A DNA stretch of 64,000 nucleotides from Tigriopus japonicus (GCA_010645155.1 CM021320.1:5961247-6025246); one strand, 5' to 3'; positions 9,827-20,964 are shown, counted from the first letter of the stretch. Notes: a model not told the origin generated them from the letters alone. A program made the numbers and translations.

Positions 9827-11675
9827 ATGACCAAGGTCAAGGAGCTCGACAAGGACTTGAAGTTGAAGATAGTAAGTCTTCATCATGGAGGCAAGGGCTA
9901 CAGAGCCATTTCGAAGCTTCTGGACATCCCGATTTCAACGATTCAGTACGTCGTGAAGAAGGCACAAAAGAACGGAACGGTTGAGAACCTCCCAAGATCC
10001 GGTCGTCCAAGGAAACTGTCAGCCAGACTTGAGAGGAAGATTGTCAGAGAGGTCACAAATAATCCTCGAACAACGGTCAAGGACATCCAGAACAGTCTCA
10101 GTGAAAATGGATTGTCCATCTCGAGGTTTACTGTTGCTCGCTCACTTCACAAAGCAGGATTGAAGTCTTGTCGCCCACGGAAGACTCCCTTGCTCAAGGA
10201 TAGACACTTGAAGGCTCGCTTGGAATTTGCCAAGAAGTACCTTGACAAGACCAGTGACTTTTGGTCTAGGATTCTTTGGTCAGATGAGACAAAGGTTGAG
10301 CTTTTTGGTCACAACGATGTTCAAAGGATTTGGTCTCACTTATAAACGACACAAAAATTAATTCAAGGTTGCGTGAGCAAAAAAGGGCAAACTTCCGTTG
10401 TGAGGTGGGGAAGACAAGATTCCTACCTTTAATGCGTTGGCTTTATATTACTTTCACTCTTTTCGTTTAAACATAATGTTTTGCGTATTCTTTTGGCAAA
10501 CTATTTTGTTTTCAAAAGTTTTTGTAAATCAATTTTAAATGTGCGAAAATGGCCTCTGAACTTCCCTGCTCTTCAACAAGATGGGGCTGCTTGACATACC
10601 ACACAGCTTGTTCAAAATTATTGTCTTTTCTCATTTCTGAGACAAGGATAAATGTCCTCATTCATCTCCAGGCCTCAATTGGATGAAAATTTCCATCTAG
10701 TCCAAAATTTCCATCTAGTCCATTCTGAAGAGGCTTTGGGTCAAACTGATTAAGGTACAAGCCTGTGGGAATATTGAAGGCCGTGGTGAAGACCAAAGGT
10801 TGCCATTATGTAAATCGAACTTTTGTTTGCCTAGGTAATGCATCTGGGATTGTAGTTATGTGACAACGCCTTTGATTGAATGGATGAATTTTACGCGATA
10901 TACCCTGTAGAATCAAAGGTGACACGGCATTCTGTGGAAAGTTGGTTTATCTACCTTAAATGAGAAGCAAATTTAACATTGGAGAAGCACTGTTTACATT
11001 CTGGCAATGTCTTCCCCACCTCACAACGGAACTTTGCCCTTTTTTGCTCACGCAACCTTGAATTAATTTTTGTGTCGTTTATAAGTGAGAAGGATTTGGC
11101 AACGTAAAGGAGAAGCGTTTCATCCAAAAAACACCATCCCTACGGTCAAGCACGGTGGAGGATCGATCATGTTATGGGGCTCCTTTTCCGCCAAAGGCAC
11201 CGGTAACCTCGTGAGAATTCATGGGACAATGAAAAAAGAAGACTATCGGGATATCTTGGCTGAGAATCTCCAGAGTTCAGCGCGGAAACTTCGGCTTGGT
11301 CGACAGTTCGTCTTCCAGCACGACAACAACCCTAAGCACAACAGCATTTTGGTCAAGAAATGGTTGAAGGACAATCGGATTAAGGTCTTGGACTGGCCCT
11401 CCATGAATCCGGACCTTAATCCAATTGAAAACCTTTGGAGAGAATTAAAAGTCCGTATCCGTGCAAGACGTCCAAAGACAATTGACGAACTGGAGCAAAT
11501 CTGTTATGAAGAATGGGCTAACATTCCTTCAGATGTATGTAAAAATCTTGTAAATGATTATAAAAAAACGTCTCCTAAGTGTAATTCAGCAAAAAGGGCA
11601 TTCAATAAACTATTGACAAAATGTTACGAATACTTTTGCTCTTGGTCTAAAACATGTTCTGAGCAGTTTTTTTAA
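9827..11675 (+). pseudogene. Tc1 transposase (DD34E), interrupted only by one insertion
   Basis: It would cut and paste its own element. The ATG at 9827 (MTKVKELDKD) opens a frame with a first helix-turn-helix (GKGYRAISKLLDIPISTIQY), a GRPRKLS box, a second helix-turn-helix (TVKDIQNSLSENGLSISRFT), the first catalytic Asp in WSDETKVELFG, then RIW at 10333. The reading frame resumes at 11100 with QRKGEAFHP, then [12 protein letters not shown], the second Asp in [11 protein letters not shown], and the Glu in [14 protein letters not shown]. It ends at 11673-11675. Without the inner element the frame is continuous, about 360 residues with all three catalytic residues present, so the copy was probably active recently and was inactivated by the insertion at 10334-11090. 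Confidence 0.93.
10334..11090. mobile_element. 757-bp non-autonomous element, 83-bp TIRs, 9-bp target duplication (Mutator-like)
   Basis: The ends 10334-10416 and 11008-11090 are inverted repeats with one mismatch in about 83 bp (start TCTCACTTATAAACGACAC). It is flanked by the exact direct repeat AGGATTTGG at 10325-10333 and 11091-11099. Long terminal repeats plus a 9-bp duplication are typical of Mutator-like elements. It has no transposase open frame, so it needs a helper in trans. It sits inside the Tc1 transposase gene and breaks it between RIW and QRKG. Confidence 0.93.
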
Positions 11676-11836
11676 CCAAAATCTTGTAATTTTTTAAAAA
11701 GAAAAGTATCATAGCTTTTAAATGATAAAAGAAAAACTAAGGAGTAAAATGGTTCTTCAATGTATTTTTCAAAAATCGAGTATCATTTAAAAATCAATAA
11801 AATTTTCGAGGTTACGAATACTTTTGCTCCTGACTG

Positions 11837-12840
11837 TATATGATGTCAACACAATCATTGTGTTCAAGTCCCTCCATTAAGTCGTCAAAGTGTTGTATAA
11901 GCTGGGTCACAGTGCTTAAATTGGAGCGAAAACCATGCTGCTGGTCAGGGATGCTATCTTTGGTTTCAAGATATTCAGCAAGATGCAACAACTTAACTAT
12001 TTTTTCCATTACCTTGGCCATAGTTGACGTTAGTGATATTGGGCGGTAATTGCTTGGGAGGCTTCTGTCTCCACCTTTATATTGGAACGACATGCCCCTT
12101 TTTCAAGATTGCAGGAACTTTTCCTTCCGTCAGATTGGTTCATAAGATTGGGGATAAGGGGTGCAATCGTAAGGGAGGTACGTTTCAGAAATTGTACTGT
12201 AACTCCATCAGGACCCGGCGAGGTGGAGCTTTTTAGCAATCTTATTGCTTTCAAAATATCTTGGCTATTCACTTTCAAGTCGTCAAATGAATTGTTGTCA
12301 TTCAAATAATCTCTCAAGCATGGGACATTCGGGACAATCTGAGTTGGACTTGAAAACACAGACGCAAACTGTTCCACCAAGATATCTGCAAGCTCGATTG
12401 GGCTAGACACAAGCTCATTTTCCACCAGAAAAGGCCCAATTGGTCGTCTTCTTGCCTTTCGTTTCGAGTTTCCATTAGAATAGAATGCTTTTGGATTCAA
12501 TTTCACCGCCTGTACAACCTTTCTTTCTTTGGAAAGCTGCTCATTATCAATGGAGGATTGAAGGGAGGCGTTGTTAGCTTCAATTTTGTTACAAATATCG
12601 AGATATATGGATGTTTGGCTATCTAATAATTTCAATCTTTTAGCTCAATGCATTCTTTTTTTAAAGATGTCTTTGTTTTGGGGTTTTCAAGTTTTCATCT
12701 TTTTCTTGTAAAGGCGACATCCCAAGTTCAATGCAAATTTCTTCCAACGTCGAAATAAGCAGATTTGTAGTGTCATCAATTGCAGGCTCATGTTCCATTT
12801 TTAAAATTAGATCAGACATTTAGATTTTCTCATTTCTCAA
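11837..12840 (-). pseudogene. LINE reverse transcriptase, N-terminal half
   Basis: The minus strand from about 12,830 encodes a linker (MSDLILKMEHEPAIDDTTNL...), then ERKVVQAVKLNPKAFYSNGN, RPIGPFLVENEL, DILKAIRLLKSSTSPGPDGV, a frameshift near 12,090-12,150, SNYRPISLTSTMAKVMEKIV, DQQHGFRSNLSTVTQLI and finally DCVDIIY at the Tc1 target TA. These are reverse transcriptase blocks in order. Stops near 12,640-12,670 and the frameshift show it is dead independently of the insertion. Confidence 0.85.
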
Positions 12841-12869
12841 GGGCCAATGAATGCTCTTCTGAGAATCTG

Positions 12870-13190
12870 AACTTAATTGATGATTTGATCAATGAAACTA
12901 GTTTTCATCAGATGATTTGACAATCAAAATTGTGTTTCCTTGGATGATTTGACCAATGAATAAGTTTGTCATCAGATGATTTGAGGGAAAACAGTTTGTT
13001 ATTGTTTATTAGCTATTGATGATTATTGTTGGTTGATTTAACTGCTGTAAAAATTTGTCATTGGAAGCTTTGACCAATGAAAATGTTTGTCCTTGGATGA
13101 TTTGACCTATAAAAAGGTTGTAATTGGGTGATTTGAGTGATGAAAAAGTTTGTCATTGGATGATTTGACCAATGGAAAAGTTGTTCTTAT
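12870..13190 (-). repeat. 32-bp satellite block, orientation 2, right of the LINE
   Basis: Units such as GTTTGTCATCAGATGATTTG and ACCAATGAAAAAGTTTGTC recur in the same orientation as 7866-8420, but are more diverged. This fits one array split by the LINE. Confidence 0.8.
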
Positions 13191-13425
13191 TATTTGACCT
13201 ATTACAAACATTTTCATTTTTCAAATCATGCAATGACAACCCTTTTTATTTTTCAAATTATCCAATGACAAACTTTTTCATGAGTAAAATCATCAAATGA
13301 AAAAAGTTTGTCATCGGTCAAATTATCCAATGACAAACTTTTGTCATCAGTCACATCATCCAATGATAAGCTTTTTTATTGATCAAATCATCCAGTGACA
13401 AAATTTTTGCTTTCAAGTAGTTTAA
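13191..13425 (+). repeat. 32-bp satellite block, orientation 1
   Basis: At about 13,190 the array turns over again: TCAAATCATCCAATGACAAAC type units now read on the plus strand. The block runs to about 13,410, close to the 3' end of the protease gene. Confidence 0.8.
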
Positions 13426-13839
13426 ATAAGACATGTCCGTTGAATTCGAGTTCGTAAAAGTTGCAAAATACTGACCAAATGATTCAAGTAACGTTTTTTT
13501 GTGAAAGTTGTATTTTTCATATTTGTCCAAGCCTTATTCATCAAAATTGTGCCTCTCTTCTGCCTCTCTACAGATTAACCTGACAAGACAGTTTTTCTGA
13601 TTTAATACAAAAAATATGTTGTGGGTAGAATCTAAAACTTACAAACAATTTCCTTTTGTAGATTTATTTCAAACTCAAGAAATGATTTTCTATTCTTACA
13701 TTTAAATAAGGCATTTTTGTCGTTACAAAAACACATTTCAATTTTTGTTACACTTTCCTTAGTCAAGTCAAGAATGCATGGTTTGCGGCAGTGAGCCAAA
13801 AATATCAGGATACAAAAAAGTTCTTTGTTAGGTTTCAAG

Positions 13840-16800
13840 CTACCAAATGCGGCAGGGCTTTTCTTTTACCATTCTGTCACCTGGTTTGCATCCAAAGTCC
13901 TTTGCAAACCCTTCGTAATTTGACAAAGGTCCGTTGATTCTGAATCGAGAAGGTGAGTGATCGTCATTCAAGAGGTTGTTCCTTATCTCTTCTTCTCGAG
14001 CGACACTGCACCATGATTGTCCAAAGAAGATCCAAAACAGTTGCAATGGTGTATACGGATGGCCAGGTAAGACCTTGGTTTCAAGACCATCACTTAAGAA
14101 TCTTTCTGGAAAATTGAAAATTGGTGTGCAAGAGACCATTCAGTTTCATACAGGAACTAGCTTTTAAATGAAAGCGCTAGTGGTGCCGGGTGGCATTTAT
14201 TTTGCACTAATAAATTGAATTGATAAATAAAACAAAAAATATGACAAAGAAAGTTAACAAAAAACGCTGGCAGAAAAAATGTTAGCCAGCTTGAAGCTTG
14301 CACTTTTGCTTTCAAGAACCTTCAAAATTAAGAAAAAAACATAGGTGCCCAAAATATTTTAATTTTTTTTACAGATAATGCCTTGTTTGATTGTAATCAA
14401 CAGTGTAATGACCGGAAATTAAGGTTGCATCCTCTTGCAAGGAAACCTTGACATGTTCATTCCTGTCATTACTCATTAGTAGAGCCAAGATTTTTAGGTG
14501 AAAAATTAGAAAATAATTTTTCACCTTTTTTACTGCTTTCGATGGAAAACATTTTTTTTGCCCTTTTTAGCCAAAAAAAAATATTTTTTTGACACTTTTT
14601 GGGACAAAAGGTTAATAAATGCCGAGATTTACAACATTTACCACCTGGTTTAGAGAAAGTGATTTCTAACTTAGTGAAAAATGGTCATATTTATACTATC
14701 ACTAAGGAAGGGCATTGATTTAAATTCACATTTAATTTCAAGAGGCTAGAGGCAGTTCTTTGAAAAATGTAGAAAGGAGTAAAATTTACAATTATTTTTT
14801 TCCATTGGCCTTCCAAAGAAAAAGGTTGGTAGTGCATTTATCTAACTTCTTCATTTTTAAAGAATTGGCTTCTGGGCACTGCGCAAAAAAACAACGCATT
14901 GGAGGTTTTGTGAGTCAATCAAATTTGGCGCCTCAAATGACAAGCTCGTAAACTAGTCCATGTTGAAAATGATGGTTCAAATGGCACAACTTGGTAAGAA
15001 TGTGGTGTGGGCGTGGTATGGTAGCCGACTGCGCCATGCAGTGTGAGGCTACTGAGGTAATCAACGGCAATAATACTTCACATTATATATTCCGATAGAA
15101 ATTCAAACAGTCTCAAATAAGGATAAAAAGCGTGTCAGGTGAATCGGGATTCTCAGGGTGCTATACTTCAACATTCCAATACGTTCACCAATGTAAGTGC
15201 TTCTATTGTAAAAGGCGCAAAATAAGAACCTTTTTTTACTTTTTTTGGTTATTTTCTTCACCTATTTACCACTTTTTTTGGCTTTTTTCTTCACCTAAAA
15301 ATCCTGGCTCTACTCATTAGGCATTAACACCCCACTAGGATCACAATAAACGTGTGAAAGTATTCAGAAATGAAATTTCTGCTTTTGTTTTTGAGTACAG
15401 TTCCATTTAGGCACTGGGATAAAGATCACTTTATTTGCATATACCTTGCAGAACCCCCCGTTATGGATCTTGATAAAGTTGAAATGGTGGGTGTATGAGC
15501 CAAAAGTATTGCAATCCCCCAATGCACCATTTGCAATATTTTTAATGATCCACCATTAGCTACGGGCAAGAGAAATATTTGTTTTTGTGGAGCAGAAATT
15601 CCAGACATTTCAAGTTGTAAGGTCTACCTTGACTCTTAACCATTCTTTGCCATTTTGACCCCAGAATCTCCAGCTGAATTCGTCCGATTGCACTCATCCA
15701 TTGATAACATGTTTATCATTTTGGTAATTGAGTGCTTTTTACAAATACAATATTCAATTGGATTTTTCTCTTTAAAGTCAGTCGTAAGTCATCTTGTTCG
15801 TCTTGCACAAAATATTTTTTTCGGGATTAATTCTCTCCTGATTGCTGATTGCTGATTTATTGAATGCCCCCAACTTCACTTCTTGAAACTGATTTGTGTT
15901 TCCTGTAAGAAATTGAAACTTTCCAAAGTGAGCATGTATGTGAGCAAGAGAGCTTGTCAAGAACACTGCGTCTTCCAAGCCATGGCTATGTTTGGATACA
16001 GTTTTTGTGACCAATACTTGGATTGAATGAAGCCTTGTAGAACATAAAAAAGCCTTTAAAGAACAACTTTTTTCCCCTTTTGGGTTATTGGGAAAATTAT
16101 TAGAAAGATTTAGAATCCGGAATACCGCCAGATTTTTCCGTCCCGCCAAATAAAAAATCTCGCCGCCAGACGAGGCCTCGAACCGCCAGATGCACCTAAA
16201 TCTGGCGGGCCAAACCGCCATCTGGCAGCCCTGATGTGGATACTACGTCCTGGTGGACACTTGTCCTCCCCCCGTGAAGAGGGTTTGGAGCCATGTTTCG
16301 TGGGAAAAAGAAAAAAAACACGTCGAGAGAAAGTCGGAAGCGTCCGTCCAGGTCAAAGAATGCGTTGCGACTCCTATGTTCCATCATTCACTCAAAAACG
16401 AATGTTATTAGTAAAAATAATCAAAATTCATTGAATCAAAGACAGTCATCGTATGTCCTAAATTGCTGGTGTCAGACCCAAGCTGTAAGTCCTTCGACCT
16501 TGAAATGAATCTTTCTTGGAGACTAACTACTCTGAAGAGCGCTACTTTCTTGGGGACTGTAAGCTGATTCCAAATGATGCTTAGAAGTTCAAAAATACAA
16601 ATGCCCTAAAATGTATTGAGTACGAGATTCCCTTCCAATCCTATTCCAACTTATGAATGGAAATTGTAAATCTTTCACAAAACTCTTTTACTTCTTGTAT
16701 TCTTTTAGTTTTGCCATATGAAGATTTAGATATTCCTTTATTACGACGACTTCTTTCTCCTTGCGCAAGGAGTTGAAGTTGTGACAAGATTCTTTGACGA

Positions 16801-19507
16801 TGCGGCGGAGGAATCTTGCCTCGTCGATATTTCTGTAACAAGATATCTTGTCACAACACTCACTCGTTCGCTTATGAACTCAACCCCTTTTGTAACAGAA
16901 AATTTCTGTAACAGCCAAAGTTGTCACAGGTCATATAAACTTGGCTAATGTCTTCACGCAATATTAAACCCTTTGATTGACCGGATACTGTAATCAATAT
17001 ATGTATATATGTGATTTTGTTTGGCTCATGCTTTGATCAAAGCACACAAACACATTTCGGACAAATAATACTTGTTTGAACCATGTCAATTCTTGCCCTA
17101 TGTACACGGAGAAGAGTTGGAACAAATAAAACTAGATCAAAAATATTTGGTATGTTCTCTTCTTGCAAATTTCACCAAAGAAATATTCTTATAAATATGA
17201 TAGGGAGCGTTTTAAAATATATGAATTGCCTCGTCAGCATTTTAGAAATTAGTAGTGACGATGAGATTTATCTTTCAGCTTTGTTTATTCGGTTTAAAGT
17301 TGAACTTCAAAACCCCTCGTAATCTCCCGATTCACCAGCTAAAATAATATTTACAGGATCCACTTACCATAAGTCAAATGAGATGATCGAATCCCGCCAA
17401 AATCGGCAATATTTTCTCCCAACGTCAAGCGTCCATTGACGTTCATCTCTACTTCTTCGATTTCAAAGCTATCGAACAAATCTATGAAGCATTCCTTTTT
17501 GTCATCGAATGCTTCGTCCGTGGTATTTGTCCACCAATTAATCAATTGACCTGAAATCAATATTTCAAGTTAGGGTAAGGCCTTGGGCATTATTTTGCTC
17601 TCCGACATTCAATTGGGTTGGCAATTGAGGTATGTCGTCTATTCAACACCAGATAGATTGTGGGCAAGGAGGATTACCACGATCTTGTTCGGATTAATTG
17701 GGATCTCTTTTGCTAAAATGCAATTCATTTGTTTCTTCAAGAAGTCGTAATTCTCATCAAAGGCCTTGTCATCCAATCGTTTTAGGGGGTTTCTCGGCTT
17801 TCACTTACCATCTTGATCAAACTGACGACCTTGGTCATCAAATCCATGCGTGATTTCGTGTCCAATAGCCACACCCACTGCTCCATAATTCTTGAACATT
17901 GGGGCGTCGATTTGGAAGAAAATGTCTTGAAGAAAAGCAGCGTTGAATAACATACTATTGATTTCCCATTCATAGAATGCGTTGACCAAAGCGGATGTGC
18001 TCAATACCACCCATTCGTAATCAGAAGCAGGTTTACGAAGCCTCTCCTCCCTTAACTGGTCATAGACCTTGATTCGATTCAAATGGTTCTGTAAGTATTG
18101 ATCTTCAGACACTTGAAGACCTCGGTAAAGATTTGTAACCAATTCTTTGTTTAACAATTCATCCGGATATCCGATCATCTGGCCCATCCGGTCCAATTTG
18201 GCTTGAGCTTTAGAAATTGTCACATCATCCATCCAATTAGAATTGACAATGAGTTCGGAGAATGTGATTCGTATCCTGGTTAACATATCCTCTACAATCT
18301 CTTTTGCCTTGGGTGAAAAAAACTCTTGGACAAACATGCTTCCAACCCCAACTTGGAAGGATGTGGGATCATAGTTATTGAAACCGACATCTTTCACGCA
18401 TCTTTTCCATCTGAGAGTTTGCGAGGTCTTTCCCCTTAGAACTGCGTCTAATTCTAGTTCCTTTTCAAGAACGAACGAGTCCAGATAGGAATCCACACGC
18501 CTCACTATTCTCCATCCCAGATAATTAACCAAGGTTCGTTTGGAGTGCTTGTCAAGAACAGATTCCAAGTTACGAATATAATCCAGGTCCTGAATGACCA
18601 CTTTCTCTTCGCCAGTGATATTTTCATTCTCGAAGATCTTGTCTAATAACTCTGGCCATGAAGGGATGATTGTGGAAGGGATGTCTTGAGCCATGACCTC
18701 ATTGTACAAAATATTCGGATCTCTGCGGCTCTCTCGGCTCAAACCAATCCTTGCCAAGTCCATTTCCAACTCTAGAACTTTGTCGAATTCGTCGAGATTC
18801 TCGGGTTTGACACCAAAATGTTGCCCAATTTCACCCATGTATTTGCGATAAGCTAGAACAGTTTGCTCTTGGAGACCTTGGACTAAAAACTCTCGACTAA
18901 TACCAAACCAGGCTTGATCAAGCTTAATCACATGGCTGTCGTTACCCTTTTCATCGGTTTCCACAGATATTTCGAATAAGGCAAAAGTGTTTAGTCCTTC
19001 TTGGTTTGAGCTCACAAGATAATCTGTCAAATGGAAATCCTCTTCTGACCAATCTTGTCCTTTGAGGATTGGCCAACCTCCCAAGGATTCCAATTTGGAC
19101 TTGATCAGAGGCAAACTGATCTCTTCAATGGCTGATTCATTCATGCAAGCTTTGTAATGGGATCGGAAATGTTGAAAGATTTCCCAATCGCTCTCCGATT
19201 GCTCTTTCTCCAAAATTGTCTTGCCTTGCTTCTCAAATATATTCTTGACAATTTCGAACCCGTTGACTTCGCCTTTGTCCTCTGGGATCTCTTGGTTGAG
19301 AATAAAATTACCGCATGTGAATTCGTAGAAGTCATCGCAAGGATCGGCAGCCGTGTTCATGTTGTCAAAGAGTTGGTTGGATAATTGAATGCAAGTCTTG
19401 GTCAAGCAGATCTCACCGGGCACATCCTTAGTCGTGTTAGGAATGGTTGAACCAAAGCCATTTTCGACAATCACGAACCACACGAGAAACGAGTTGATCT
19501 GTCTCAT
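13840..19507 (-). CDS. Neprilysin-like M13 zinc metalloendopeptidase
   Basis: Exons on the minus strand are 19507-17809, 17550-17368 and 14105-13840; phases match at both introns and the sum is 2148 nt, 715 residues. The N-terminus (MRQINSFLVWFVIVENGFGS) looks like a secretion signal or short anchor. ADPCDDFYEFTCGNF near residue 55-70 is the M13 N-terminal signature. VNAFY near residue 517 precedes the zinc motif HEITH (His550, Glu551, His554) followed by GFDDQGRQFD; the third ligand is Glu612 in GENIAD, with Asp616. The C-terminus CRIW matches the family CxxW end. The family cleaves small bioactive peptides outside the cell. Between VNAFY and HEITH the usual RNQIVFPAGILQPPF is replaced by INSMLFNAAFLQDIFF, so the substrate pocket may differ. 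Length is normal (about 700-770). Intron 2 is 3.3 kb and repeat-filled. TTTATT at 13663-13668 gives AATAAA about 170 nt past the stop. Confidence 0.93.
14479..15313. mobile_element. 835-bp inverted-repeat element in intron 2 of the protease gene
   Basis: The left end starts GTAGAGCCAAGATTTTTAGG and the right end is its complement with one change over about 26 bp. TCATTA flanks both sides (14473-14478 and 15314-15319), a likely 6-bp target duplication. Poly-T/poly-A runs with TTTTTTGGCT-like blocks continue the inverted pairing inward. There is no transposase frame. Superfamily is uncertain. Confidence 0.8.
15320..16060. other. Intronic sequence without recognisable features
   Basis: This part of protease intron 2 shows only short frames without motifs and no clear repeats. 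Confidence 0.5.
16110..16235. repeat. CCGCCAGA-rich interspersed repeat
   Basis: CCGCCAGA/TCTGGCGG words recur in both orientations (about 16,121, 16,161, 16,183, 16,199 and 16,213) with CCCGCCAAAT and AGGCCTCG between them. Local GC is far higher than around it. It may be a hairpin or the end of an unclassified element in protease intron 2. Confidence 0.5.
16374..16520. repeat. Dispersed repeat family A, copy 2
   Basis: This is the partner of 3943-4090 in the same orientation, with small indels. It lies in intron 2 of the protease gene. Confidence 0.75.
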
Positions 19508-20125
19508 TCTCTCTGATTACTGAGTCTGAACACTAAATACGAAATTTTTTGTGAGGAGTACGTCGCCAACCACTTTTTCGAGAACAAGAGGGAAGCACGT
19601 GATTGAGAAGCACGTGCATGCACAATGATAAAACTGGATTTTTTAGGTGAAATCGATAAACCAAACATCATGGCAATTGTTTGTCCTAAAGAACCTCAAG
19701 ACTTTTGATGCTTGAAAACTTTAATAAACGTCTTCACTCGAAAGGAGGTGCAAATATAATTTGAATATTCACGTAATGACTAATGAACGTCTTCTTATTT
19801 TAAGATAAAGTGGCTCACGTAAGCTAGCACACCATGAAAAAAGTTGCATACCAAAGGGTAAAGTGGCACATGCAAACCAGCATTCCAAGAACAAAGAATT
19901 TGACAACCTCCCCAAAAACAATGACACTCCAAAGGCTGAACAAGCACACTAAGAAATAAAGCTAAAACAACTGTAGAAAGGCAGAGAAAATAAAAGTAGG
20001 ATACGAAAGATGGTTTCAATAGAAAAAATATTGCATTAAATTGATAAATTTAAGTCGTTGAATTGTGCGTGGAATGTGAGAGCATGGCAAGGGAGCGATG
20101 GGCACCATCACACTCACTATACTTA
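19508..20125. other. Upstream flank of the protease gene
   Basis: No clear TATA box, CCAAT box or other gene was found. A paired GAAGCACGTG…GAAGCACGTG (about 19,590-19,615), carrying E-box CACGTG cores, lies about 90 bp upstream of the protease start codon. Confidence 0.4.
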
Positions 20126-20135
20126 ATTTATCAGT

Positions 20136-20870
20136 AGAGCGGTCGAAAATATTTAATTTTCAAGGCCAAATATTTAAATAATATTTAAGGAAAAAACATC
20201 AAAATATTTAAGAAAATATTTAAAAAGCACCCAAATAGTTAAATAATATTTAAATTTGTAGGTATTCAGGCGAAATAAATTGGTATTCTTAGAGCTTCTT
20301 CTGTATTCAAAATCCGATTTTTTGATGAAAATTTTGCAACGACGAAAATCCAGGAAGACAAATCTTTGGTGGAAAACATTAATACCATGTAGTGAAAATT
20401 GGTTATTCTTGACAGTCTTTATTTTTACTCTAGATTTAATCAAAATGTTATTGGCCAAGATTTGGTTGAACATTCAATCCAGAGTTTCCCTAATTTTCTT
20501 TTGGTTGGAGTTGTGCTTTTCTTCTTTAGATTCAAATCCGTTAATATAATTTTCAAGGCCAAATCGACCAAATATTTCTTTCCCTCGCAGAATACTTTCC
20601 CAATTTAGTTGTTGACTATTCACCTCAAAAATTAGCTTAATAATTAAAATAAGGGAGATTTTGAAAATATTGCTTTGGCAAGGTCAGATTGTTTGCCAAT
20701 ACTTCAAAACATATGCGGAAATCATGATAATTCTTGATATATTTCAAAGAAACAAAGGGAATTTTCCTTTAGTTTTGGAAGAATAAGCCCAAATATTTAA
20801 AAAGTGCTCAATACGGTAAAATATTTAAATTAAATATTTTCATATTTAATTAAATATTTTCGGCCGCTCT
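20136..20870. mobile_element. 735-bp non-autonomous DNA element with 10-bp target duplication
   Basis: The ends AGAGCGGTCGAAAATATTTAA (20136) and the complement (…20870) match with one change over 21 bp. The exact direct repeat ATTTATCAGT flanks it at 20126-20135 and 20871-20880. Subterminal AATATTTAA words are abundant at both ends, possibly transposase-binding sites. There is no transposase frame. A 9-11-bp duplication suggests a Mutator-like or related superfamily, but the short TIRs leave this open. Confidence 0.9.
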
Positions 20871-20917
20871 ATTTATCAGTATGCATGTTTAATGGTGTCA
20901 ATATTTAAAAAAAAAGA

Positions 20918-20918
<1 letters not shown>

Positions 20919-20962
<44 letters not shown>
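20919..20962. repeat. (TAA)n microsatellite
   Basis: About 14 uninterrupted AAT/TAA triplets follow the right-hand end of the preceding element. Confidence 0.95.

Positions 20963-20964
<2 letters not shown>

Larger units (their letters stand above)
9471..11836 (+). mobile_element. Full-length Tc1/mariner element, itself carrying an insertion
   Basis: Terminal repeats start CAGTCAGGAGCAAAAGTAT at 9471 and end with the complement at 11836, both flanked by TA (9469-9470 and 11837-11838). Removing the element and one TA restores the LINE frame across DIIY-LNFAKAFDKVDH, so the boundaries are exact. Length is 2366 bp, or 1600 bp without the 757-bp inner element and its 9-bp duplication, the normal size of a Tc1 element. 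The ends beginning CAGTCAGGAGCAAAAGTA and the DD34E transposase place it in the Tc1 group. Confidence 0.95.
8421..12840 (-). mobile_element. Non-LTR (LINE) retrotransposon, 5'-truncated, split by a Tc1 insertion
   Basis: A reverse-strand LINE runs from about 12,840 down to about 8,421 and is interrupted by the Tc1 element at 9471-11836. The minus strand carries a linker region (from about 12,830), NPKAFYSNGNSKRK, SPGPDGV, NYRPISLTS, QHGFRSNLST, then after the insertion SGVPQGFIFGP, the NADD catalytic block and the C-terminal region to about 8,425. The endonuclease domain is absent, the usual 5' truncation. No poly(A) tail is visible. The same satellite orientation on both sides indicates it inserted into the satellite array. 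Confidence 0.85.

Noticed and set aside
16641..16841. 66-codon minus-strand frame (YRRGKIPPPHRQRILSQLQL…)
   Set aside because: Somewhat protein-like but without a recognisable domain or splice partners; left unannotated.
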